Positions 38,793-47,409 of a DNA stretch of 64,000 nt are shown piece after piece. The translations under genes and the position numbers were made by a program. The DNA is from Azospirillum sp. SYSU D00513 (GTDB lineage: Bacteria; Pseudomonadota; Alphaproteobacteria; Azospirillales; Azospirillaceae), in NCBI RefSeq assembly GCF_017356015.1, contig NZ_JAFIQV010000011.1:62001-126000 (forward strand), given 5' to 3'. Under the pieces are notes generated by a model. That model was not told where the DNA came from. It did not search any database and saw only the letters and a list, made by a program, of their open reading frames with translations. How positions within the stretch are numbered: the stretch's first letter is position 1; each line of letters begins with the position of its first letter.

Positions 38793-40032
38793 AGCGCAGC
38801 GCCTCCACCGGATCGAGCCGGGCGGCGCGCCAGGACGGGTAGATCGTGGCGGCGAAGGACAGGCCGAGGGCGAGCAGCGCCACATGCAGCACCTCGTCCC
38901 ACTCGATCTTCGCGGGAAGCTGCGACAGGAAATAGATCTCGGCCGAGAAGAGGTTCGTGCCGGTCAGCGTCTGGATGACCTGGCGGATCGTCTCGATGTT
39001 CAGGGCGAAGGAGACGCCGAGGATCAGCCCGAAGACCGTCCCCGTCACCCCGACGCTGGCCCCGGCGAGGAAGAAGATCCGCATGATCATCCCGCGCGAG
39101 GCCCCCATGGTGCGCAGGATGGCGATGTCCCGCCCCTTGTCCTTCACTAGCATGATCAGGCTGGAGATGATGTTGAAGGCAGCCACCGTGATGATCAGCG
39201 ACAGGATCAGGAACATCACGTTGCGCTCGACCTGGAGCGCCGTGAAGAAGCTGGCGTTGGACTGCTGCCAGTCCACCACCCGCCCCTGCCCGGCCACGGC
39301 GTTCTGGATCGACGCGCGCGCGCCCTGGATCTGCGTCGGGTCCTGGACGAACACCTCCAGCGAACTGACCGCGTCGGGCAGCCGGAAGAAGGCCTGCGCC
39401 TCCGGCAGGGGCATGAAGACGAAGCTGTTGTCGTATTCGAACATGCCCACGTCGAAGATCGCGCCGACGGGATAGCTGCGCATGCGCGGCACGGTGCCGA
39501 AGGCGGTCACGTTGCCCTGCGGGGCGATGAGCGTGATCTGGTCGCCGACCGAGAGGCCGAGCCGTTGCGCCATGCGCACGCCGATGGCGACGCGGTCCTC
39601 GCCGAAATCCTGCACGGAGCCGCGGACGATGTTCTGCGACAGGGTCGGGCGGACACTGAAATCCTCCGGCCGCACGCCGCGCACCACCGCACCCGAGGCG
39701 ACACCCCGCACCGAGAGCAGGGCCTGCCCCTCCACCGTGGGGGTGACCGTGATCACCCCCGGCGTGCCGCGCAGCACGTCGGCCAGCGCGTCGAAATCGA
39801 CCAGCGGCCCGCCGCGCGACGAATAGACGTTCAGATGCCCGTTCAGCCCGAGCACGCGGCCCAGCAGCTCGGCCCGGAAACCGTTCATCACCGCCATGAC
39901 GATGATCAGCGTCGCCACGCCGAGCCCGATGCCCAGCAGCGAGAAGGCGGCGATGACCGAAATGAACCCTTCCTGCCGGCGCGCCCGGAGATAGCGCATC
40001 GCGACCATGCGTTCGAAGGCGGAGAAGATCAT
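38785..40032 (-). CDS. lolC: Lipoprotein-releasing ABC transporter permease LolC/LolE
   Basis: A 415-residue permease: cytoplasmic start [20 protein letters not shown], a first helix, a large periplasmic domain (about residues 50-270) and three C-terminal membrane helices ending [15 protein letters not shown]. Alphaproteobacteria usually carry one permease gene here, acting as a homodimer (LolF-like), rather than separate lolC and lolE; only one is present. ATG 40032 is the family start. It works with LolD downstream. Confidence 0.94.
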   Translation of the reverse strand: MIFSAFERMVAMRYLRARRQEGFISVIAAFSLLGIGLGVATLIIVMAVMNGFRAELLGRVLGLNGHLNVYSSRGGPLVDFDALADVLRGTPGVITVTPTVEGQALLSVRGVASGAVVRGVRPEDFSVRPTLSQNIVRGSVQDFGEDRVAIGVRMAQRLGLSVGDQITLIAPQGNVTAFGTVPRMRSYPVGAIFDVGMFEYDNSFVFMPLPEAQAFFRLPDAVSSLEVFVQDPTQIQGARASIQNAVAGQGRVVDWQQSNASFFTALQVERNVMFLILSLIITVAAFNIISSLIMLVKDKGRDIAILRTMGASRGMIMRIFFLAGASVGVTGTVFGLILGVSFALNIETIRQVIQTLTGTNLFSAEIYFLSQLPAKIEWDEVLHVALLALGLSFAATIYPSWRAARLDPVEALRYE

Positions 40033-40144
40033 GCAAAAGCCTCGGGGAAAACGGCACCTGCGCCGACCGGCGCGCCCGCACCATAGGGCCAAGCTCCGGC
40101 CAGGAAAAGGCGGCTTAAAGGCGGAAGCGGGGCGATAAGGCCAT

Positions 40145-40176
40145 ACGAAAAACGCGCCGGACCTGCCGGCGCGTTT
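40145..40176 (-). terminator. Intrinsic terminator of proS
   Basis: An 11-bp stem (40150-40160 with 40166-40176) and 5-nt loop are followed on the minus strand by a T-rich TTTTTCG. It lies 26 bp after proS and separates it from lolC. Confidence 0.8.
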
Positions 40177-40201
40177 CCGATGCGGATGGTCCCGGCGGCG
40201 C

Positions 40202-41515
40202 TCAGGCCGTCAGCTTGGCCAGCGCGCTCTCGACCGACAGCTCCTCGCGCTCGCCGGTGGCGCGGCGCTTCAGCTCCACCACACCGTTCTTCAGACCGCG
40301 CGGGCCGACGACGAGGTGCCAGGGCAGGCCGATCAGGTCCATGTTGGCGAACTTCACGCCCGGACGCTCGTCGGTGTCGTCGTACAGCACGTCCACGCCC
40401 TTCACCTCGAGCGCGTCGTAGATCTCCTGGCAGACGCGGTCGGTCTCGGCGTCGCCGGCCTTCAGGTTGACCAACCCCACGCGGAAGGGCGCCACGGCGT
40501 CCGGCCAGATGATGCCGTTCTCGTCATGGCTCGCCTCGATGATGCCGGCCATCAGGCGCGACACGCCGATGCCGTAGGAGCCCATCTCCACCGGAACCTG
40601 CTCGCCGTTCGGGCCGGTGACCGTGGCGTTCATGGCCTTGGAGTATTTGGTGCCGAAGTAGAAGATGTGGCCGACCTCGATGCCGCGGGCCGAGACCAGA
40701 TCGCTCTCCGGAACCGGGCAGTTGGCCGGGTCGTGCTTCTCGTCGGTCGCCGCGTAGATGGAGGTGTACTTGTCGAAGAAGGCCTGGAGGTCGTCGTCCG
40801 TGCCCGGCGCGTCCTTCAGCACGTCGAGGTCCAGCCAGTCCTTGTGGCAGAAGACACCGCTTTCGCCCGTCTCGGCCAGGATGATGAACTCGTGGCTGAA
40901 GTCACCGCCGATGGGGCCGGTGTCGGCGCGCATCGGGATGGCCTTCAGCCCCATGCGGGCGTAGGTGCGCAGGTAGGCCAGGAACATCTTGTGGTAGGCG
41001 CGCTTGGCGCTGTCCGGGTCGATGTCGAAGCTGTAGGCGTCCTTCATCAGGAACTCGCGCCCGCGCATGACGCCGAAGCGCGGCCGGATCTCGTCCCGGA
41101 ACTTCCACTGGATGTGGTAGAGGTTCAGCGGCAGCTGCTTGTAGCTCTTCACGAAGCTGCGGAAGATGTCGGTGATCATCTCCTCGTTCGTCGGGCCGAA
41201 CAGCATCTCGCGGTCGTGGCGGTCGGTGATGCGCAGCATCTCCTTGCCGTAATCGTCGTAACGGCCGCTTTCCTTCCACAGCTCCGCCGACTGGATGGTC
41301 GGCATCAGCAGCTCCTGCGCGCCCGCGGCGTCCTGCTCCTCGCGGACGAGCTGCTCGATCTTGCGGAGCACGCGGTAGCCGAGCGGCAGCCAGGCGTAGA
41401 TGCCGGCGCTCGTCTGGCGGATCATGCCGGCGCGCAGCATCAGGCGGTGGGAGACGATCTGCGCCTCGGTCGGCGTTTCCTTGAGGGTCGGCAGGAAGAA
41501 GCGGGACAGCCGCAT
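40202..41515 (-). CDS. proS: Proline--tRNA ligase (short alphaproteobacterial form)
   Basis: Class II synthetase (437 aa) charging tRNA-Pro. Motifs [39 protein letters not shown] (motif 2) and [16 protein letters not shown] (motif 3) are clear. The C-terminal anticodon domain is present. At 437 residues it lacks the editing (INS) domain of the E. coli 570-residue enzyme, as usual in alphaproteobacteria; clearance of Ala-tRNA-Pro would then depend on a separate ProXp/YbaK-type protein not seen here. Confidence 0.96.
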   Translation of the reverse strand: MRLSRFFLPTLKETPTEAQIVSHRLMLRAGMIRQTSAGIYAWLPLGYRVLRKIEQLVREEQDAAGAQELLMPTIQSAELWKESGRYDDYGKEMLRITDRHDREMLFGPTNEEMITDIFRSFVKSYKQLPLNLYHIQWKFRDEIRPRFGVMRGREFLMKDAYSFDIDPDSAKRAYHKMFLAYLRTYARMGLKAIPMRADTGPIGGDFSHEFIILAETGESGVFCHKDWLDLDVLKDAPGTDDDLQAFFDKYTSIYAATDEKHDPANCPVPESDLVSARGIEVGHIFYFGTKYSKAMNATVTGPNGEQVPVEMGSYGIGVSRLMAGIIEASHDENGIIWPDAVAPFRVGLVNLKAGDAETDRVCQEIYDALEVKGVDVLYDDTDERPGVKFANMDLIGLPWHLVVGPRGLKNGVVELKRRATGEREELSVESALAKLTA

Positions 41516-41614
41516 GGCTTTGCTCTCGTTTGCGAGGACAGGTGATCCGGAAATCGGGTGTCGGACTTTAGGAAGGACGCCCGGACTTGTCCATCCTCGC
41601 GTCCCCTGCGGCGG

Positions 41615-42022
41615 CTAGCCGGGCGCCCGGCAGAGCGCGTAGAGCTGCGCCTCGCGCGCGGCACCCAGCGGCTGGCCGTTGAAATACAGCCGGTCGCGGT
41701 CGAGCGTCAGCGTGCCGATCTCCGCTCCCGGAGGGAGGCCGCCGGACGGCACCGGATAGCCGAGGCGGCGGGCGATGCCGACGGTCAGGGGAATGTCGAG
41801 GCGCTGCACCGGTGCCACGGCGGCCGAGCCCGGCAGGTCCGCCGGGACGACGGCCCGGCCCTGCGCGTCCACGCCGGGCACGTAATCGACGTCCGGGGCC
41901 GGGCGGTGATGCGTCAGGTACCGGCAGGCGCCCAGGTCGATCTGCGCCGGCGCGGCGCCGGGAAAGGCCGCCAGCGCGGGCAAGCCCAGCGCGCCAAGCA
42001 GGAGTGTCGTCCGGAGCCGCAC
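41615..42022 (-). CDS. Secreted protein of unknown function
   Basis: A 135-residue protein (GTG start) with a Sec signal peptide (residues 1 to about 26, ending APAQ). The mature part has two to three cysteines (GACRYLTHH and YALCRAPG), which may form a disulfide, and a Gly/Pro-rich middle. I do not recognise a family. It is 19 bp downstream of the next unknown gene on the same strand, so the two are probably co-transcribed. Confidence 0.7.
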   Translation of the reverse strand: MRLRTTLLLGALGLPALAAFPGAAPAQIDLGACRYLTHHRPAPDVDYVPGVDAQGRAVVPADLPGSAAVAPVQRLDIPLTVGIARRLGYPVPSGGLPPGAEIGTLTLDRDRLYFNGQPLGAAREAQLYALCRAPG

Positions 42023-42041
42023 CGCTTTCCCCTTATGTTGG

Positions 42042-42929
42042 TCAGGCCGGCACGGTGGCCTGGTTGCGCATGCTTTTCCAGTAGATCGCCAGATAGGGCA
42101 TGTTCTTCTCCGCCTCCTCCTGCGTACGGGCGGACTGGCGGATGTATTTGCCGATGAAGGCCTTGTTCAAGTGCTCCAGGTCCACCGCGGCCTTCAGCAC
42201 CAGGAACTCCCCGATGCGGTCGGGCAGGGTGTAGTGCCATTTCTGAAGGCATTCCGACGTCACGCCCGGCTTGGCCTGGTCGAGCCCGGACAGCAGGAAT
42301 TCCTGGTGGTGGTACTGGTTGATTTCCTTCCAGGCCTGGAAGATCCGGGGCGGCTTCACGCGCACGAGCCCCTTCATCACCTTCAGGTCGTCGGGAAACA
42401 GCGGGAGAAAGCCGCGCTTCTCCGCCAGTTCGCCCAGCATCGTGTAGAGGCCGGCGAGCACGCTTTCCCCGGTCTCCTCCGACGGTTTCTCATTCCCCTT
42501 GTTCTTGCCCCTGCGGCCGAAAAGGGAGCTGAAGAAGCCCTTCTTCTTGGCGGGCGCGGCGCCGGTGCCGCCCTCGACGGTCACCCGCCGCTCGTCCCAC
42601 AGGGCGTCCCAGGCATAGTCCCAGGCGGTGAAGATCGGGTTGGAGCGGTCGTCCAGCACGGTGAGCAGGTACTCGCGCCCCTCCTGCGCCCAATCGACGT
42701 CGCCGACGATGGCGCGCACCGGGCGGCGGCTCAGCACGACGGGAAAGATGCCGACGCGCACCACTTCGGCGTAGAGATCCTGGAAGGCGGGCGTGAGCGC
42801 GAAGGGCAGCAGGGAGGCGGGCTGCTGCTCGGGCGACAGCAGTTCCATGTTCTTGCGGGTGCGGTCCAGCAACTCGGTCAGCAGCACCGCCGCGAATTGA
42901 TCGAAGCGCTCGTTCTCGTTCGCGGTCAT
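42042..42929 (-). CDS. Conserved-looking cytoplasmic protein of unknown function
   Basis: A 295-residue protein from ATG 42929 (MTANENERFDQFAAVLLTEL); upstream frame extensions look non-coding. No signal peptide or membrane helix is present. The first about 120 residues are a helical domain with DWAQEGREYLLTVLDD. A basic stretch KKKGFFSSLFGRRGKNKGN at about 130-150 could bind membrane or nucleic acid. The C-terminal half is helical and Trp/Tyr-rich (FQAWKEINQYHHQEFLL, MPYLAIYWKSMRNQ). No known family or catalytic motif is recognised. It is co-directional with the secreted protein gene. Confidence 0.75.
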   Translation of the reverse strand: MTANENERFDQFAAVLLTELLDRTRKNMELLSPEQQPASLLPFALTPAFQDLYAEVVRVGIFPVVLSRRPVRAIVGDVDWAQEGREYLLTVLDDRSNPIFTAWDYAWDALWDERRVTVEGGTGAAPAKKKGFFSSLFGRRGKNKGNEKPSEETGESVLAGLYTMLGELAEKRGFLPLFPDDLKVMKGLVRVKPPRIFQAWKEINQYHHQEFLLSGLDQAKPGVTSECLQKWHYTLPDRIGEFLVLKAAVDLEHLNKAFIGKYIRQSARTQEEAEKNMPYLAIYWKSMRNQATVPA

Positions 42930-43146
42930 CGTCGCCTCGGTCTCGACTGTTCGCTTCGGGGCCGCGCCACCCGCCGGGCCTCCGCCCGGGCGGCGCATGC
43001 TACAGGGCACCGCGAAGCACCGGCTCCGCGCCCGTCCCTGTTTCCATATTAAAAGCAGCAATGCCGAGTAAACCGTTAACTCAGGCGGAAAACCTCTTCG
43101 AAATCTTCCATCCGGCGCACAGGCGCATCCTTTCCGGAATTCCGCC

Positions 43147-43181
43147 AAAAAGAAAGGCCGCGCGAGCATTGCCGCGCGGCC
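43147..43181 (-). terminator. Strong intrinsic terminator downstream of tag
   Basis: A perfect 9-bp stem (43156-43164 with 43173-43181) and 8-nt loop are followed on the minus strand by TTTCTTTTT. It is 169 bp from the tag stop, too far for a simple gene end, and so points to a long 3' UTR or an independent small transcript. Confidence 0.8.
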
Positions 43182-43240
43182 CAAGGCTAGGGAGGAATCG
43201 CCACCAGGAGTCGGAGAAGAGGAGCAACGCTCCCCTCATC
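43147..43240 (-). ncRNA. Candidate small RNA with anti-Shine-Dalgarno motif
   Basis: Reading the minus strand from about 43240: a hairpin (43219-43237, GGAGC/GCTCC core), then an unpaired stretch containing CCTCCC (complement of 43190-43195), then the U-tailed terminator. This layout matches alphaproteobacterial sRNAs that pair with ribosome-binding sites. No clear promoter is visible; it could also be cut from the tag 3' UTR. Confidence 0.3.
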
Positions 43241-43349
43241 ACTGATTGGAAGTGTGCTCCCGGCCGGCCCGGCGTGGCAACAGTAAATCCGGGTTACCTA
43301 CGCGGTTTCGTAATATTTTCCGGCTTTTGCCTATTATTCGTGCGTTTGA

Positions 43350-43949
43350 TTACTTGTTTTGCTCTTCTTTGCTACATATTGAGGCATCGTAACCAGTAAA
43401 TCCCTGCCGCTTTGCTTCGAGCCACGGGGGACTCTGCGCTTCCAGCTTGGTCCAGACCGGGCAGTCGGGCTGGTGGGCTCCCGGCAGGTAGCCGAGGCTC
43501 ATCAGGAACTCGCCCACGATCTCGCCGCCGGTGAAGCGGAAGGTGCGCTTGAACAGACGGACCCACTCGGCCTTGCTCAGGGGATGGTGCGCGCGCAGCC
43601 AGCCGTGAAAGGAGCCGTGCTGCGCGCGCAGCGCGACGATGCGGCGGGCGTTCTCGATCGCGGCCTCGACCTTCAGCCGGTTGCGGATGATGCCGGGGTC
43701 GCCGAGCAGGCGCGCCTTCTCCGCCTCGCCGTAGGAGGCGACCCGGTCGATATCGAACCCTTCGAAGGCGGCGCGGAAGGCGTCGCGCTTCTTCAGGATG
43801 GTCAGCCAGGACAGGCCGGCCTGGTTGATCTCCAGCACCAGCCGCTCGAACAGGACGCGGTCGTCGCTGCTGGGGAAGCCGTATTCCGTGTCGTGATAAG
43901 GGCCGTGGAACGGGTGGCCGGGCGCCGCCGCGCAGTAGGTGAGGCTCAC
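43350..43949 (-). CDS. tag: DNA-3-methyladenine glycosylase I
   Basis: Tag (199 aa, GTG start) removes 3-methyladenine from alkylated DNA. It is a helix-hairpin-helix fold with family motifs YHDTEYGFP (usual form YHDxEWG), NQAGLSWLTILKKRDAFR, GIIRNRLKVEAAIENAR and a C-terminal GYLPGAHQPDCPVW. The zinc site is complete: Cys6 and His19 at the N-terminus, and the His and Cys of HQPDC near residue 178. The last about 15 residues are lower in GC than the rest. No LexA box is visible upstream. Confidence 0.93.
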   Translation of the reverse strand: MSLTYCAAAPGHPFHGPYHDTEYGFPSSDDRVLFERLVLEINQAGLSWLTILKKRDAFRAAFEGFDIDRVASYGEAEKARLLGDPGIIRNRLKVEAAIENARRIVALRAQHGSFHGWLRAHHPLSKAEWVRLFKRTFRFTGGEIVGEFLMSLGYLPGAHQPDCPVWTKLEAQSPPWLEAKRQGFTGYDASICSKEEQNK

Positions 43950-43956
43950 GTCGCCC

Positions 43957-44211
43957 TCACTTCGCCAGCCCCTTCGCCATCTCCCGGAAGGAGATCAGGT
44001 CGGAATTCACCAGCAGATAGATACCGAACCACACGACCAGCGCGACGACGCTGGTCACAGCGAACTTCAGCAGAATCCGCGGCCTCTCCGGCGCGCCGTC
44101 GGCCATGCCGGGCTCGGGCGTCTCCGGTGCCTGCGCTCCCCAGGGCAGCACGGCGAACAGAACGATCCACCAAACCACGATGTACGTCGCGATACCGCTT
44201 ACCCAACCCAC
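43957..44211 (-). CDS. DUF1467 family membrane protein
   Basis: An 84-residue protein (GTG start) with two membrane helices (about residues 7-25 and 48-70) joined by a Pro/Glu-rich loop. The second half, KFAVTSVVALVVWFGIYLLV, and the overall design match DUF1467, a small alphaproteobacterial family usually coded next to methylmalonyl-CoA epimerase, proS or lolC, as here. Function unknown. It lies 7 bp upstream of tag. Confidence 0.85.
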   Translation of the reverse strand: MGWVSGIATYIVVWWIVLFAVLPWGAQAPETPEPGMADGAPERPRILLKFAVTSVVALVVWFGIYLLVNSDLISFREMAKGLAK

Positions 44212-44261
44212 CTCGGTCTCTCCTCAAGTCGTTCACAGTGGCCGCCGCCAGCGCGAAACCG

Positions 44262-44459
44262 CACCGGCGCGGCTCGATCCCCTCTCCCGTCCCGGGAGAG
44301 GGTCAGGGTGAGGGTGCAAATTTGGTCAAAGGAGCCTTTGGCTCCTTTGCGGCGTCCTATGGACGCCGGCCCTCACCTTCCCAGCCCGTAAGGGCTGGGC
44401 CCCTCCCTCTCCCCGGTGGGGAGAGGGAGGAGAACGGCCATCCAAGTCAGCGCCTTTGC
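44262..44459. repeat. Second copy of the palindromic MITE-like element
   Basis: It shares with 37855-38035 the CCCTCTCCC...GGGAGAGGG hairpin (44280-44288 with 44294-44302), AGGGTGAGGG with its partner, the CCCAGCCC/GGGCTGGG stem, the second CCCTCTCCCC hairpin, and the right end GGCCATCCAAGTCAGCGCC. The middle differs, with two extra hairpins (AAAGGAGCC/GGCTCCTTT and GGCGTCC/GGACGCC). The left terminal repeat is degenerate, so that boundary is approximate. Confidence 0.65.
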
Positions 44460-44489
44460 TTTTCCCCGTTCGCCGTCCCCGGAGGCAGA

Positions 44490-44894
44490 TCACACCTGTT
44501 CCAGCTCCACCAGAGTCCCGGCGAAGTCCTTCGGGTGCAGGAACAGCACCGGCTTGTCGTGGGCGCCGATCTTCGGCTCGCCGTCGCCGAGCACCCGCGC
44601 TCCCCGCGCCTTCAGCCGGTCCCGGGCGGCCAGTATGTCATCGACCTCATAGCAGACATGGTGCATCCCACCCGAGGGGTTCTTCTCCAGGAAGGCGGCG
44701 ACCGGGGAGGACGGCCCCAGCGGGTGCAGCAGTTCGATCTTCGTGTTCGGCAGTTCCACGAACACCACGGTGACGCCGTGGGCCGGCAGGTCCGCCGGTT
44801 CCGACACCCGGGCACCGAGCGTGTCGCGGTAGAGCGCCGTGGCCGCCGGAAGATCCGGCACGACAATGGCAACGTGATTGAGACGGCCGATCAT
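44490..44894 (-). CDS. mce: Methylmalonyl-CoA epimerase
   Basis: Mce (134 aa) interconverts the R and S forms of methylmalonyl-CoA in propionate use. It has two VOC half-domains; likely metal ligands are His7 (LNHVAIVV), His79 (MHHVCYEV) and Glu130 (TLVELEQV). IELLHPLG and the FLHPKDFAGTLVE end are typical of the family. It lies 46 bp downstream of the RNase J gene, a conserved alphaproteobacterial pairing. The mutase genes are not in the window. Confidence 0.93.
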   Translation of the reverse strand: MIGRLNHVAIVVPDLPAATALYRDTLGARVSEPADLPAHGVTVVFVELPNTKIELLHPLGPSSPVAAFLEKNPSGGMHHVCYEVDDILAARDRLKARGARVLGDGEPKIGAHDKPVLFLHPKDFAGTLVELEQV

Positions 44895-44940
44895 GCTGCA
44901 CTCCCCTGCTCTTCCGGCGCTTGCACCGCCGGCGTTGCGC

Positions 44941-46638
44941 TCAGACCCGGACCAGATGGACGTCGGTCACCGGCTTCTTGCCGTGCGACGCGTTCAAGGT
45001 TCGGCGGACCGCGATGCGCACGGCCTGCCGCACCTGCTCGTCGTCGAGCCGTGCGGTCTTGGGCAATTCCGCGACCGACTCGCGCACGGCATCGACGACG
45101 TCCAGCAGGGCGTCGCGCTCGCTCGCCTCGTCGAGCACGCCCATGACGGCGACCTGGGGTGCGGCCACCAGTTCCCCCTTGCCGTTCAGAACCAGCGTGG
45201 CGACGGCGGCGCCGTTGCCGATGATCCGCTGACGGGACCGCACGATGCCGGTGTTCTCGACCGAGATCAGCCGTTTGCCGTCGAGCGCGACGCGGCCCGT
45301 GGGGACATGGCCTACCACCTCCGCCGGCCCGGGGGCGAGCCGGACGATCTCGCCGTTGGACGGCACCAGCGTGGCCGGAACCTGGCAGTCGATGGCCAGC
45401 TTCGCGTGTTCGAGCTGGTGGCGCTGTTCTCCATGGACCGGCACGGCGAGCGCCGGCCGCACCCACTGGTACATCTGCACCAGCTCGTCCCGCGCGGGGT
45501 GGCCGGAAACATGGACCGGCGCATCGTCGGCGGTCACAAGCTCGACACCGCGGGCCACGAGCTGGTTCTGCACGCGGCCGATTGCCCGTTCGTTGCCGGG
45601 GATCTCGCGGGAGGAGAAGACCACCACGTCGCCGCGCTGGAGCTCCACCGTCGGGTGGTCCCCTGCGGCGATGCGGGCGAGCGCGCTGCGCGGCTCCCCC
45701 TGGCTGCCGGTGCAGATCAGGACGATCTTCTCGCGCGGCAGCATGGCCGCTTCCTGATCGCTCAGGAAGGGCGGCAGGTCGGCGAGATAGCCGGTCTGCC
45801 GGGCGGCCATATGGATGCGCCACAGGGAACGCCCGACCAGCGCCACCTGCCGGCCGTGCGCGGCCGCCGCCCTGGCGATGCTCTCCAGCCGCGCGACGTT
45901 GGTGGCGAAGCAGCTCACCGCGATGCGGACCTTGGGATGCTGCCCGATCAGCTCGACCAGCGCCTCGCGCACCATCGCCTCCGACCCCGAGGTGCCGGCC
46001 TGGAGCGCGTTGGTGCTGTCGCCGACCAGCGCCAGCACGCCCTCGTCGCCGAGCCGCCGGAAACGGTCCTCCTCGAAGTTCGGACCGACCAGCGGCTCCG
46101 GATCGATCTTCCAGTCGCCGGTGTGGAGCACGGTGCCGGCGGCGGTGCGGATCACCAGCGAACTCGGCTCCGGAACGGAGTGGGTGACCGACAGGTAATC
46201 CACCCGGAAGGGGCCGACCTCGACGGAACCGCCCAGCGGCACCTCGACGATCGGCACGGCCGACGCGAGCCCGCGCTCCTGGAGCTTCGCCCGCAGCACG
46301 TTGGCCGTGAAGGGGGTGCAATAAACCGGGCAGCCGAGCTGAGGCCAGAGGTATTGGACCGCGCCCAGATGATCCTCATGCGCGTGGGTGATGATCAGCC
46401 CGGCGAGATCGTCCTTCCGCTCCACGATGAAGGCCGGATCGGGCATCAGCACGTCGAGGCCCGGCAGGGTCTCGTCGGCGAAGGAGATGCCGAGATCCAC
46501 CATCAGCCACTTGCCCCGGTGGCCGTAGAGATTGAGGTTCATCCCGATTTCGCCCGAACCGCCGAGCGGCAGGAAAAAGAGGGCGTCGCCCTCCGGCGCG
46601 AAGCCGGCGCTGGGAAGATCCTTTGCGGAGTCGGTCAT
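44941..46638 (-). CDS. rnj: Ribonuclease J
   Basis: RNase J (565 aa) is a metallo-beta-lactamase/beta-CASP nuclease with 5'-to-3' exo- and endonuclease activity in RNA decay and rRNA processing. LPLGGSGEIGMNLNLYG opens the domain. HAHEDH (85-90) is the metal motif, the beta-CASP motifs include SCFATNVARLE and CTGSQGEP, and VHVSGHPARDELVQM carries the late histidine. A C-terminal domain follows. It overlaps coaX by 4 bp and is the last or second-last gene of the long nuo transcript. Confidence 0.95.
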   Translation of the reverse strand: MTDSAKDLPSAGFAPEGDALFFLPLGGSGEIGMNLNLYGHRGKWLMVDLGISFADETLPGLDVLMPDPAFIVERKDDLAGLIITHAHEDHLGAVQYLWPQLGCPVYCTPFTANVLRAKLQERGLASAVPIVEVPLGGSVEVGPFRVDYLSVTHSVPEPSSLVIRTAAGTVLHTGDWKIDPEPLVGPNFEEDRFRRLGDEGVLALVGDSTNALQAGTSGSEAMVREALVELIGQHPKVRIAVSCFATNVARLESIARAAAAHGRQVALVGRSLWRIHMAARQTGYLADLPPFLSDQEAAMLPREKIVLICTGSQGEPRSALARIAAGDHPTVELQRGDVVVFSSREIPGNERAIGRVQNQLVARGVELVTADDAPVHVSGHPARDELVQMYQWVRPALAVPVHGEQRHQLEHAKLAIDCQVPATLVPSNGEIVRLAPGPAEVVGHVPTGRVALDGKRLISVENTGIVRSRQRIIGNGAAVATLVLNGKGELVAAPQVAVMGVLDEASERDALLDVVDAVRESVAELPKTARLDDEQVRQAVRIAVRRTLNASHGKKPVTDVHLVRV

Positions 46639-47408
46639 TGGCCCATGTTGCGTTTGTGGATCTGGAGAAGCCCGCGAAGCGTCAGCTCATTGTCGGTGTG
46701 TTCGATCACATGGGTGGCCTTGGCGAAAAAGACAGCCAGACCTCCGGTCGCCAGGACCTTCATCGGGCGGCCGAACTCCGCACGGATGCGCGAGACCAGC
46801 CCTTCGATCAGCCCGACATAGCCCCAGAACATGCCAGACTGCATGCATTCGATCGTGTTGGTGCCGATGACGTTGGGCGGCTGCGCGATCTCGATGCGCG
46901 GCAGCTTGGAGGCGGCGAGTTGCAGCGCCTCCAGCGACAGGTTCAGGCCCGGCGCGATCACGCCGCCACGGTAGTTGCCGTCCTCGTCCACCACGTCGAA
47001 GGTCGTTGCCGTTCCGAAATCAATGACGATCATCGCGCATTTGTGCGCGGCAAAGGCCGCCACCGTGTTGACGAGCCGGTCGGCGCCGACCTCCTCGGGC
47101 TTGTCCACCAGGGCGCGGGTGCCGAGTTCGACCTCCGGCTGGCCGACGATGACCGGCTCGCAGCCGAAATGATCCTTGCACAGCCGCTTGAGGTTGAAGG
47201 TCGCGCCCGGAACGACGCTGGCGATGACCGCGCCGTGAATGTCCACGGCCTTCAGCCCCTTCAGGCCCATGAGCTGGATCAGCCAGACCATGTACTCGTC
47301 GGCGGTGCGGTTGCGGTCGGTGCCGATGCGCCACAGACCGCGCTGGCGGTCGCCGTCGTAGATCGCGAACACCACGTTCGTGTTGCCGGCATCGATTGCG
47401 AGCAGCAT
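46635..47408 (-). CDS. coaX: Type III pantothenate kinase
   Basis: CoaX (257 aa) phosphorylates pantothenate, the first step of coenzyme A synthesis. It has an ASKHA fold: LLAIDAGNTNVVFAIYDG (phosphate-1 motif, Asp6), the central GADRLVNTVAA and VIDFGTATTFDVVDEDG, and LATGGLAVFFA near the end. It replaces the unrelated CoaA type found in enterobacteria. It lies directly after birA and overlaps rnj. Confidence 0.95.
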   Translation of the reverse strand: MLLAIDAGNTNVVFAIYDGDRQRGLWRIGTDRNRTADEYMVWLIQLMGLKGLKAVDIHGAVIASVVPGATFNLKRLCKDHFGCEPVIVGQPEVELGTRALVDKPEEVGADRLVNTVAAFAAHKCAMIVIDFGTATTFDVVDEDGNYRGGVIAPGLNLSLEALQLAASKLPRIEIAQPPNVIGTNTIECMQSGMFWGYVGLIEGLVSRIRAEFGRPMKVLATGGLAVFFAKATHVIEHTDNELTLRGLLQIHKRNMGQ

Positions 47409-47409
47409 G

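Larger units (their letters stand above)
42930..43349. other. 420-bp intergenic region, locally AT-rich
   Basis: No convincing gene lies here. It holds a minus-strand terminator at 43147-43181, a possible small RNA just upstream of it, and an AT-rich stretch (about 43290-43400) unlike the GC-rich surroundings. A 112-codon plus-strand frame at 43061-43399 lacks a ribosome-binding site and runs into tag, so I do not count it as a gene. Confidence 0.5.

Noticed and set aside
40202..41515. ProS as a truncated gene
   Set aside because: All three class II motifs and the anticodon domain are present. The 437-residue form without the editing insertion is normal in alphaproteobacteria.
43061..43399. 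112-codon plus-strand frame in the AT-rich intergenic region
   Set aside because: It has no ribosome-binding site, overlaps the end of tag on the other strand, crosses the terminator, and looks like translated non-coding AT-rich DNA at its end.
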